A stretch of 64,000 nucleotides of DNA, from NCBI RefSeq assembly GCF_030758295.1, contig NZ_CP132335.1, positions 3,076,412-3,140,411 of the forward strand, in the 5' to 3' direction. The stretch is from Pararhizobium sp. IMCC21322. Its GTDB lineage: Bacteria > Pseudomonadota > Alphaproteobacteria > Rhizobiales > GCA-2746425. Position 1 is the stretch's first letter; each line of letters begins with the position of its first letter. The notes under the pieces are model-generated. The model was not told the origin of the DNA. It saw only the letters and a list, made by a program, of their open reading frames with translations, and did no database searches. Positions 57,086-64,000 of this stretch are shown here, piece after piece. The position numbers and the translations under genes are program-made.

Positions 57086-57312
57086 CATCTACGCATTTGT
57101 ATCAGCCACAGCTACGGTTGATACAATTGAAACACCGCACAAGCTTCAACTGAAACGTTCCAGTTCTATTGGCATTCCCACACGGGTATTCGATCACATC
57201 AGCTACGATGTTCCGGAACTCCCGTTATCGAATTCAAATGAGCCGACCAGCAATCGTAGCCAAATATGGTTCACGTTAAACGGCTTAGGTGAAAATGGAG
57301 AGGAAAAGTCCA

Positions 57313-58209
57313 ATGAAATACCAACTTAAGCACGGCACATTTGCCCTGATCATGTTGTCTTCGCTAACCGCATTCACAGGCAGTTCGCAGGCCAAAAACA
57401 ATCCGTATCTGAATTTTGATATTCACTCCAACCAGTTTTCCAAGGCCGTCATGCAATTTGACTATACAGGCGGAAAATACAAGTGGAACGGCAAGACCAT
57501 TACAATGCGTTTCAGTGTCTCCGGGGATGCAGGTCGGCATAATTCCTGGCTACCAGGCCTGACACTTAGACCAATAACCATGTCTCCCAAACAGGACATG
57601 AGCGGTAAAATTCCACGTAAAAAGCGCAAATTGTCTCACGCAGACAACATCACATTCAAGACATCATTCCTGAACAGTTTCGCCCCGGGATTTGCAGATT
57701 ATTGCAAACGCAACGGTGGCTCTCAGAAGCGTGTGAAAGACGGTTTTTTCATAAAATTTGATGCACTTGCAGCGAATAACAAGGGAAAATTTCTGAAAGA
57801 CACAGTGCAATTGCCAATGCGGATTGTCTGCATGCCAAAGCCAAACAATCCCTCGAGAACACCTGTCGCTCTAAAGGCCACCAAGGTAAAACTCTACACA
57901 ATTCCAGCAAAGCCGGTTTGCGGAAAACCGGTCAAGTTGATCACTGAAATCTGGACCAATAAACCGGGTAAGGTGGAGTTCTTTCTGACCAGAAACGATG
58001 GTGAGAAACAAAAGGCATCCGTCACGACGGGTAAGGTTGCAAATGGCAATGTCAAGCGCTGGGCAAAGACATATGAATTCAATCAATCTGTTCACAGGCG
58101 CTATCAGATCGTTCTTGCCAAACAGGCAATGACCAGCAAGTGGGCTGAAATCAAATTGAATTGCGGTGCCGGAAACGACATCAAACGCCCCAAGGCAGTG
58201 ACAAACTAA
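57313..58209 (+). CDS. Secreted protein of unknown function
   Basis: 298 aa. A signal peptide (LKHGTFALIMLSSLTAFTGS, cleavage near SQA-K) precedes a lysine-rich mature protein. It has four cysteines (DYCKRN, RIVCMPK, KPVCGKP, LNCGAG), one near the end. The C-terminal third (VKLYTIPAKPVCGKPVKLIT onward) looks like a beta-sandwich. I do not recognise a family. GGAGAGG lies upstream of ATG 57313. It is followed by a Rho-independent terminator and preceded by a 227-base gap, so it is monocistronic. Confidence 0.72.
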   Translation: MKYQLKHGTFALIMLSSLTAFTGSSQAKNNPYLNFDIHSNQFSKAVMQFDYTGGKYKWNGKTITMRFSVSGDAGRHNSWLPGLTLRPITMSPKQDMSGKIPRKKRKLSHADNITFKTSFLNSFAPGFADYCKRNGGSQKRVKDGFFIKFDALAANNKGKFLKDTVQLPMRIVCMPKPNNPSRTPVALKATKVKLYTIPAKPVCGKPVKLITEIWTNKPGKVEFFLTRNDGEKQKASVTTGKVANGNVKRWAKTYEFNQSVHRRYQIVLAKQAMTSKWAEIKLNCGAGNDIKRPKAVTN

Positions 58210-58270
58210 TCCGTTTGCCTGTCAGGCTTGCCAAGCCTTTACGGCTAGCTGATTGACCACTGCGACAAGG

Positions 58271-58297
58271 AAAGGGACCCGAATCCGGGTCCTTTTT
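58271..58297 (+). terminator. Rho-independent terminator
   Basis: Perfect seven-base stem GGACCCG (58275-58281) / CGGGTCC (58285-58291, nearly continuous AATC loop turn) extended by a G-T and A-T pairs, followed by six T. It terminates the secreted-protein gene. Confidence 0.82.
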
Positions 58298-58357
58298 TGA
58301 TGATGATGCAGGCGAGGAGTATCAACACCTATCCAACTCATTGCCCACGGTCGGCAT

Positions 58358-59434
58358 TCACTTCTTGTTTTGCTTTTTTATGGTGCGGATCATTTTTCCA
58401 AACGCCTTATCCTTCGATCTTCGTTGCACCAGACTGGAGGTGTTAAAGCGTTCTTCTGCCATCAGTTTCCTCCATCGACCCAGCCTCGCTTCATCAATAT
58501 CTCCAGCTTCGACTGCCGCCAGTACTGCGCATCCCGGTTCGCTCACATGCTGACAGTCTGCAAAGCGGCATTGATTTGTAAGCGCATCAATATCTGAAAA
58601 GAGATGTGCAAGCCCGGTTTCAACGTCAGCAAGCTGAAGTTCCCGCATTCCCGGCGTGTCCAGCACTGCGCAAGCATCTGGAAGAATATGAAGCCTGCGG
58701 CTTGTCGTGGTATGGCGTCCCTTCGCGTCGTCCTCACGAATAGCCTGAGTCTGGATGGAATGGCTTTGCAACAATGCATTGGTAAGCGTTGATTTCCCCA
58801 CACCGGAAGACCCCAAAAACGCAATTGTCTGCCCCGGCTTGCACCAATCCGCCAGTTTTTGCCTTGGTTCATCACCTCGTGCATCCAGAACCACAACGGG
58901 AACCAGATCAGATATGCCACTGGCCTTTGCAACATAATTATCAGGCGTTTCGCAAAGATCGCTCTTTGTCAGGACAATGACAGGAGATACGCCAGCCTCA
59001 AAAGCGACTGCGATGTAGCGTTCAAGCCGCGCAACGTTAAAATCCTGATTACAGGAGGAGACGATGAACGCGGTGTCAATATTGGCAGCGATCAATTGCA
59101 CATGCCGGTCACTGCCGGGCGCACGCCGTTTGATAAGGCTTTTCCGTTCCAGAACCTCGCTGGAACCGGGGCGGGCTTCATCAAGCAACAGCCAGTCACC
59201 CACAGTTGCTTCCGGGTTTGGTGGAACAATGGTATCAATCCCGTCACCCAGGACGCGAAAACCGTTTCGTTGCACCTCAACTATGCGGACCGGCGGTGTC
59301 CTGCCCATGTCCTCGGTGCTGATTTGTTGTGCAAAAAACGGCTTCCAGCCGAGTGTTTCAAGTTTTGAAGGTATGCGTTTGGGGCTTCCATCCGTTGCAG
59401 GAGGCCGCAGGAATTTTGAATAATCCCGTTTCAT
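58358..59434 (-). CDS. rsgA: Ribosome small subunit GTPase RsgA
   Basis: 358 aa. Circularly permuted GTPase that helps mature the 30S subunit. OB domain, then G4 TKSDLCE, G1 GSSGVGKST, G2 DDAKGRHTTT and G3 LDTPGMRE in permuted order, and a C-terminal zinc finger (CRFADCQHVSEPGC). The tail KDKAFGKMIRTIKKQNKK is basic. No strong RBS is seen at ATG 59434. Confidence 0.95.
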   Translation of the reverse strand: MKRDYSKFLRPPATDGSPKRIPSKLETLGWKPFFAQQISTEDMGRTPPVRIVEVQRNGFRVLGDGIDTIVPPNPEATVGDWLLLDEARPGSSEVLERKSLIKRRAPGSDRHVQLIAANIDTAFIVSSCNQDFNVARLERYIAVAFEAGVSPVIVLTKSDLCETPDNYVAKASGISDLVPVVVLDARGDEPRQKLADWCKPGQTIAFLGSSGVGKSTLTNALLQSHSIQTQAIREDDAKGRHTTTSRRLHILPDACAVLDTPGMRELQLADVETGLAHLFSDIDALTNQCRFADCQHVSEPGCAVLAAVEAGDIDEARLGRWRKLMAEERFNTSSLVQRRSKDKAFGKMIRTIKKQNKK

Positions 59435-59720
59435 TGAGGTGAACTCTCATGTTCAAACCACGAGCAAAGCTCGGGTCGCAGTGTCAGATTTTCTGAAATT
59501 ACAAAGCTTCGTTCCACCAACCGCTTGTCGGTCAGTGGGTCTGGTCGCTTCTGCTTTGTACCGGGAGGACGCTTTGCCTCCCCACATGATCAGGACATGA
59601 AATCTCCGTGTTATTTTCCCATAATAACATGAATTTCCGCTGGTTCAAAGGCCACGCTGTCCAAAGGTGATGCGGAATGGCCCAAGCCTTTGTCCGGACT
59701 GAACAGGCCGCGTCCTGAAA
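59435..59720. other. Intergenic region rsgA-GMC oxidoreductase
   Basis: 286 bases without a gene on either strand. Small hairpins are present: CGAGC-AAA-GCTCG (59461-59473), GGGAGG/CCTCCC (59563-59568 and 59577-59582) and TGTTATT/AATAACA (59609-59615 and 59623-59629). None has a T run that makes it a clear terminator of the GMC gene. It presumably holds the rsgA promoter. Confidence 0.4.
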
Positions 59721-61415
59721 CTATTCCATCTCGCCGCGGCGGTTTCCCTTGATCAGATCAGCCGCTTTTTCAGCCAGACAATATGTGGCGGCAACCGTGT
59801 TGCCGGACACAATTTGGGGCATCACAGAGGCATCAACAACACGCAGACCAGATGTGCCATGCACGCGCATTGAGCCCGGATCAACAACCGCCATCGGGCC
59901 GGTTCCCATTGCACAGGTTCCAACCGGATGGAACAACGTCCCGACAGTTTGGCGAATGAAGCTATCAATGGCGTCGTCATCTTCTGCATCTGGCCCCGGA
60001 GACAGCTCCACATCCAGATGCGGCGCAAAGGGTGGCTGCCCCATAATTTTACGGACAATGCGCACCCCTTCGCGCAACGCCCGGGTCGTGCTTTTTCCTT
60101 GAAAAAAATTGTATTTAATCAGCGGCTTATCCAGAGGATCTGAACTCTTCAGTTTAAGGTTCCCAATGCTGTCGGGCCGCAATTGGCAAACATGCATGAT
60201 AAAGCCATGTGTGCTGAAACCCTTTGCGTTCTGTGTGTTGGCCATGGCTGTGCAGAAAAACAACTGTATATCCGGGCGTTCAGAGCCCGTCGTGGACAGG
60301 AATGCACCGCCATCCGCAGTGGTCGAGGCAAACAACCCACGGCGTCTGAAAATCCAGTTCAGGACATGAAGCACATTCCTTGGAAAAGCCCGCCATGAAC
60401 CACCATAAGGAACGCTGGTCTTGGCGCGGTATTCAACACTTATATCCAGATGATCCTGAAGGTTTTCACCAACACCTGGAAGGTCGTGCACCAGCGGAAT
60501 TCCATGCTCTGACAATTGAGTCTTGTCACCAATGCCGGACAGCATCAAAAGGTGAGGGGACACAAAGCTGCCAGCGGACAAGATGATCTCGGAACCGCGT
60601 GTTTCTCCGCTCGCACCACTGTCGTCCTGCCAGGCAACACCTTCAGCCCGCTTCCCATCCATGATCACTTTCGTGACCCTGCGACCAGACAGAATGGTCA
60701 GGTTCGACCGATCGCGAATTGGATTGATGTAGGCGCTTTCGGCCGTTACCCGTTCGCCATTGGACTGTGTAAATGTGTAAAAACCATACCCATCCTGACG
60801 CGGGCCGTTGAAATCAGAGTTGAACCGGTGACCGGCAAGGTCCATCGCTTTCAAAAATGCATGGGTCAACGGATTGACGGTTCGGATATGCGCCAGATTT
60901 ACGGCACCCGAAACACCGTGATAGTCGGGATCAATTGGCTGCGCATCACGTTCCGCACGAGCTGGTAGATGTGCATCTGAGCCACTGTCCACCAAGGGCT
61001 CAAACCGCTCCATTTTCCGGAAATAGGGCAGCAAATCATCAAAACCCCAACCGAATGCGCCAAGGTCACGCCATTCGTCATAATCTTCCCGCTGACCACG
61101 AATGAGAATTTGGCCATTTACCAGTGTACTGCCACCGGTTCCACGGCCACGGGGCAGGTCGATCCTGCGATCATCCACGCCTTCTTCGGGTTCGGTCTTG
61201 AACCATTGCATGAATTTGGGACCGCCCAAAAAGGCGAGAGCCGGTGCCATAAAGGTCACCATTGCCAAGGGCATGCGAACGATCGTCTTGCGAGAATTTC
61301 GGTCCGGTCCGCTTTCAATCAGTGCCACGCGCACATCAGGGTCTTCGGAAAGGCGATTGGCCAGCACACAGCCAGCAGCGCCGGCACCAACGATAACATA
61401 GTCAAACTTGGTCAC
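59721..61415 (-). CDS. GMC family oxidoreductase (choline dehydrogenase-like)
   Basis: 564 aa FAD-dependent alcohol dehydrogenase. FAD site DYVIVGAGAAGCVLANRLSE, GMC signature GRGTGGSTLVNGQILIRG, second signature GSFVSPHLLMLSGIG, active-site His in LFHPVGTCAMG and Asn in SGNTVAATYCLAEKAA. The substrate is an alcohol of unknown identity; similarity to choline dehydrogenase is not proof of choline use. GTG 61415 begins the frame, three bases after the SDR stop, so SDR and GMC form one operon. Confidence 0.92.
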   Translation of the reverse strand: MTKFDYVIVGAGAAGCVLANRLSEDPDVRVALIESGPDRNSRKTIVRMPLAMVTFMAPALAFLGGPKFMQWFKTEPEEGVDDRRIDLPRGRGTGGSTLVNGQILIRGQREDYDEWRDLGAFGWGFDDLLPYFRKMERFEPLVDSGSDAHLPARAERDAQPIDPDYHGVSGAVNLAHIRTVNPLTHAFLKAMDLAGHRFNSDFNGPRQDGYGFYTFTQSNGERVTAESAYINPIRDRSNLTILSGRRVTKVIMDGKRAEGVAWQDDSGASGETRGSEIILSAGSFVSPHLLMLSGIGDKTQLSEHGIPLVHDLPGVGENLQDHLDISVEYRAKTSVPYGGSWRAFPRNVLHVLNWIFRRRGLFASTTADGGAFLSTTGSERPDIQLFFCTAMANTQNAKGFSTHGFIMHVCQLRPDSIGNLKLKSSDPLDKPLIKYNFFQGKSTTRALREGVRIVRKIMGQPPFAPHLDVELSPGPDAEDDDAIDSFIRQTVGTLFHPVGTCAMGTGPMAVVDPGSMRVHGTSGLRVVDASVMPQIVSGNTVAATYCLAEKAADLIKGNRRGEME

Positions 61416-61418
61416 GGA

Positions 61419-62147
61419 TCAGATGTCCTGATTTTGCGGAAGAAGAACCAGATCGCGGACGGTCACATGGGGTGGCCGGGTCAACATGAACATCACAGCC
61501 TCCGCAACGTCTTCAGAGCGCATTCCCTCATGCGCCGCGACTTTTTCGTCAATGGCGTCAGCGTCGGCAAAACCCCAAAGCGGATTAAGCACAACGCCAG
61601 GTGCAATGGCACCAACCCGCACATTGTGGGGCGCAACCTGGCGGCGCAAACCGTGGGTGAAAGACTGGATCGCGTGTTTGGATGCGGAGTAAATTGGTTC
61701 CCAATGGATAGCCTGATGCCCTGAGACAGAGCTTGTGATGATTATTTCCCCGGATCGGCGCGCAGTCATTTGCGGCAATACCCGGTTTACTAGCCGGAAA
61801 ACACTGTTCACATTGACATTGAGCAACTCATCCCATGCATCCGGATCTCCATCGACCACGTCGCCTGGAACATAAAGCCCGGCATTTGCCAGCAAGATGT
61901 CGATTTGCCCGAAATGCGCGATGGCATCAGCAGCAACGCGGTCCACTTCTGCAGGAACGGTAAGATCAGCCGATAAAACCAAAGCGTCACCGCCAAGTTC
62001 CTGATTGACCGCATCAAGCCGCTCCTCAGACCGACCAACAATGGCAACTTTTGCGCCAGCCTTGGCAACTGCGATCGCAAGCGCGCGACCAATGCCCGAA
62101 CTTGCACCTGTCACCAACGCGACTTTTCCCGACACATCCCAATTCAT
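61419..62147 (-). CDS. Short-chain dehydrogenase/reductase
   Basis: 242 aa classical SDR. NAD(P) site TGASSGIG, NAG motif (LLANAGLYVPGD), catalytic Ser in ITSSVSGHQ and Tyr-x-x-x-Lys (YSASK). GGGAG seven bases before ATG 62147 fixes the start. It is the first gene of the SDR-GMC operon. A 15-bp palindrome lies just upstream. Confidence 0.92.
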   Translation of the reverse strand: MNWDVSGKVALVTGASSGIGRALAIAVAKAGAKVAIVGRSEERLDAVNQELGGDALVLSADLTVPAEVDRVAADAIAHFGQIDILLANAGLYVPGDVVDGDPDAWDELLNVNVNSVFRLVNRVLPQMTARRSGEIIITSSVSGHQAIHWEPIYSASKHAIQSFTHGLRRQVAPHNVRVGAIAPGVVLNPLWGFADADAIDEKVAAHEGMRSEDVAEAVMFMLTRPPHVTVRDLVLLPQNQDI

Positions 62148-62167
62148 ACAATAACTCCCTGGTTTTC

Positions 62168-62182
62168 TGCATGTTACATGCA
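62168..62182. promoter_or_regulatory. Palindrome upstream of the SDR gene
   Basis: TGCATGT-T-ACATGCA, perfect seven-base arms with one central base, 21 bases before the SDR start codon. It is a likely repressor site; it differs from the GntR-type site at 63203. The remainder of the gap to the GntR stop (62380) holds no gene. Confidence 0.5.
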
Positions 62183-62379
62183 ACCAACCCGGTGGTACAA
62201 ACCAGAAATAAGGGACGCAGTGTTGATTTGTTTGGGAAAAGTCGTCCCACTTGGGCATCTTCCCGCAAATCAACCCCGCAAATAAGTCTTCTTTTGCGGT
62301 TGAGGATTTGGAGTTTCAGCTCTTCAAAGATCAGTGGGCGAGGGGAGCCACTTTATCACCTCAACCAAACTCTACGCGC

Positions 62380-63120
62380 CTATGCAAAGTCCTCGCGGGC
62401 GACGAGCCTTTGTGCAGCTTGTTCAAATCTGTGGCGTGTGGCGCGGCGCGCAACTTCCACATCCTGGGCTTGAATGCTCTGGAGCACGGCAAAATGCTCC
62501 GCCAGAATATCAGGACCAAATTCTGACGCGGCAGCATTTTTCAAAAATGCCGACCGCAGATTTGATTGAATATTGGATTCAATCATTCCCACCACGTCTT
62601 CATAATAACTATTGGCAGACGCTTGTGTGATCAGTCGGTAAAACAGAAGCTCTGAATCCACCCGTTTTTCCAAGGCCTGTTCTGCACCCTGTTTGTCAGC
62701 CTCGACCATTAATTGGTAAGCTTTTTCAATTGCTTCCAACTGCTCAGCTGTTCGCATTTCTGCCGCCAACGCAGATGCACCTGCCTGCACGCCGGTGCGC
62801 AGTTGCAGTAACTGGACAATTTGTTTGCGAATTTCAAAACAGGCGGGGCTGATGCGAAAGGCAGAGCGATTTTCTGTTTTGGCAATAAAAGCACCGATAC
62901 CACGGCGCGAATCCAACACACCGTCGTATTTCAGCAAGGAGATCGCTTCCCTGATCACAGTTCTGGCGACACCAAACCGCTCGGACAACTCGTTTTCAGA
63001 CGGTAATTTATCACCTGGCTTCAGCTGTTTGCTGTCTATCGCCTTGGAAATTGTAGCCGCCACTTCATCCGGCAGCCGACGCGGCCGTGCGATACGATCA
63101 AATTGAAGTGGACTGTTCAC
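62380..63120 (-). CDS. GntR family (FadR subfamily) transcriptional regulator
   Basis: 246 aa from GTG 63120 (AGGAG ten bases upstream). N-terminal winged helix (DEVAATISKAIDSKQLKPGD, LPSENELSERFGVARTVIRE, LDSRRGIGAFIA) and a helical FCD effector domain with metal-type residues (R of LLQLRTGVQAGA, H of ILAEHFAVLQSI, H of RATRHRFEQAA). These regulators usually respond to organic acids. An open extension to 63216 covers the operator and is probably untranslated. Likely regulates the divergent dehydrogenase and perhaps the SDR-GMC operon. Confidence 0.88.
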   Translation of the reverse strand: MNSPLQFDRIARPRRLPDEVAATISKAIDSKQLKPGDKLPSENELSERFGVARTVIREAISLLKYDGVLDSRRGIGAFIAKTENRSAFRISPACFEIRKQIVQLLQLRTGVQAGASALAAEMRTAEQLEAIEKAYQLMVEADKQGAEQALEKRVDSELLFYRLITQASANSYYEDVVGMIESNIQSNLRSAFLKNAAASEFGPDILAEHFAVLQSIQAQDVEVARRATRHRFEQAAQRLVAREDFA

Positions 63121-63202
63121 GGGCTTGGAACTCCTAATGTGCTGCCAGATATATAGGCGGTCATAGCACGTATGAAAATATTTGTTATGAATATATGAAA
63201 AG

Positions 63203-63219
63203 CAGTTGTCAGACAACTG
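63203..63219. promoter_or_regulatory. GntR/FadR-type operator
   Basis: CAGTTGTCAGACAACTG, perfect eight-base arms around a central A. The core TTGTCAGACAA fits the TNGTNNNACNA pattern of FadR-subfamily regulators. It lies in the divergent gap between the GntR gene and the dehydrogenase gene. Confidence 0.72.
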
Positions 63220-63257
63220 ACGTTATGTTTAATGACTTACCGAACAGAGGAATGTTT

Positions 63258-64000
63258 ATGTCATCGACTCAAATTGGTTTCATCGGCCTTGGCGGCATGG
63301 GAATGGGCGTCGTAAAGAATATGGCGCAAAAGGGTCTATCCGTTACCGTGTCAGATTTGGACAGTGACAAAGTGGATCAAGCGGTCAGCCTTGGCGCCCA
63401 TAAGGGTGGCGACATTGTTGAAATCGCAGCACAAAGCGATGTGTTTGCAGTCTGTATCACAACAGCCGAGGCCGTACAGAAACTGTCCCTGGGCCCTAAT
63501 GGTGCATTGGCAAAAATGAAGCCCGGAAGCGTGTTTCTGGATCACACCACCGTATCAGCTGACCACGTCGATGCCATGTATGAAGCATGTCAGGCGCATG
63601 GAATTCTCTATGCAGAGGCGCCGATGACACGCACGCCCATTCATGCTGACCGGGGTGAAGTAAATATTCTTTTCGGAGGTGAGGAGGCTTTGCTCGAGCG
63701 TCTGCGCCCGATTTTCGACACCTATGCGGAAAACATATTCCATGTGGGCCCGGCCGGTCATGCCATCCGCCTGAAACTCATTCACAACTATATCGCATTT
63801 GCCAATGTTGCGGCCTGGTGTGAGGGCTTCGCACTCGCGGCTCATGAAGGGCTGGATATGTCCAAAGTGATCGGCATCATTTCCGCTGCAGGCGGCAAAT
63901 CAGGCATGATGGATTTGTACGGAGAGGCCACATTGAAGCGTGACTTCACCCCGCTGATGTCACTCGCAAATGCTCAAAAAGACGTGCGTTATTACGCCGA
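63258..64000 (+). CDS. 3-hydroxyisobutyrate dehydrogenase-type NAD(P) oxidoreductase (3' end outside window)
   Basis: 247 complete codons are present of a protein usually near 290 aa. N-terminal Rossmann site GFIGLGGMGMG, FLDHTTVSADHV, the EAPMTRTPIHADRGEVNIL substrate loop and the catalytic lysine in LKLIHNYIAFANV. Members reduce or oxidise 3-hydroxy acids (3-hydroxyisobutyrate, tartronate semialdehyde and relatives). ATG 63258 is preferred over ATG 63252, which is too close to the AGAGGA ribosome binding site. It is divergent from the GntR gene with a clear operator between them. Confidence 0.9.
   Translation, partial: MSSTQIGFIGLGGMGMGVVKNMAQKGLSVTVSDLDSDKVDQAVSLGAHKGGDIVEIAAQSDVFAVCITTAEAVQKLSLGPNGALAKMKPGSVFLDHTTVSADHVDAMYEACQAHGILYAEAPMTRTPIHADRGEVNILFGGEEALLERLRPIFDTYAENIFHVGPAGHAIRLKLIHNYIAFANVAAWCEGFALAAHEGLDMSKVIGIISAAGGKSGMMDLYGEATLKRDFTPLMSLANAQKDVRYYA

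Noticed and set aside
59461-59629. Series of short hairpins between rsgA and the GMC gene as a small RNA or tRNA-like element
   Set aside because: Stems are only 5-7 bases, do not form a cloverleaf and lack promoter or terminator signals.

Overview
The window reads as chromosomal DNA of an alphaproteobacterium of the order Hyphomicrobiales (Rhizobiales), probably a marine or environmental aerobe. This rests on the gene order pdhA-pdhB-pdhC-lpdA-lipA-coq10-cinA-ispDF-dusB-ntrBC-ntrYX-trkA-dat-hfq-hflX, the fused IspDF enzyme, an ExoR-type Sel1 protein, IalB paralogs, a lipoyl domain on the E1-beta subunit of pyruvate dehydrogenase, and moderate G+C content (near 50 percent by eye). Coding density is high. 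I saw no rRNA, tRNA, insertion sequence, prophage or CRISPR array.

Layout. 1-4.8 kb: the 3' part of valS, ilvD and an exoR-like gene. 4.9-13.7 kb: a corrinoid-dependent methyl-transfer locus. Its minus-strand operon runs corrinoid protein, DUF1638 protein, small 'virulence factor' family protein, methylenetetrahydrofolate reductase-like protein, pterin-binding methyltransferase, Fe-S/ASKHA reductive activator. It is flanked by a divergent mttB-like methyltransferase gene and by a minus-strand homocysteine methyltransferase gene (bmt-like). 14-23.5 kb: glmS, a DUF502 membrane protein, recG, sdhE, mfd and a FrnE-type DsbA protein. 23.5-29.5 kb: an orphan peptide-binding protein, two tandem IalB proteins, hspQ, eno and an ftsB-like gene. 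29.7-36.9 kb: the pyruvate dehydrogenase operon with lpdA, lipA and a COQ10-type protein. 36.9-51.6 kb: cinA, ispDF, dusB, the two nitrogen two-component systems NtrBC and NtrYX, trkA-trkH, a D-amino-acid transaminase, hfq and hflX. 51.7-59.4 kb: an accessory-looking stretch with a LysE exporter, mazG, a small DnaB-like ATPase, a MarR/EamA pair, an XRE-MmyB regulator with a divergent 4-TM protein, a secreted protein of unknown function and rsgA. 59.7-64 kb: a catabolic locus with a GMC oxidoreductase, an SDR, a GntR/FadR-type regulator and a divergent 3-hydroxyisobutyrate-dehydrogenase-type gene cut by the window edge.

The most interesting locus is the corrinoid system. It contains what is needed to take a methyl group from a quaternary or tertiary amine (MttB homolog without pyrrolysine) onto a corrinoid protein, pass it to tetrahydrofolate and/or homocysteine, oxidise it, and reactivate the corrinoid, together with two proteins of unknown role. 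Four of its enzymes carry short arginine-rich tails while the corrinoid carrier begins with an acidic tail, which suggests electrostatic assembly. An identical 16-bp near-palindrome lies upstream of two genes of the locus and may be a methionine-cycle operator. Substrate, electron route and regulator remain inferences.

Several regulator genes have clear palindromes in their divergent intergenic regions (MarR, XRE, GntR). Other palindromes lie before pdhA, after the IalB pair, in the peptide-binding-protein/IalB intergenic region and before the SDR gene.
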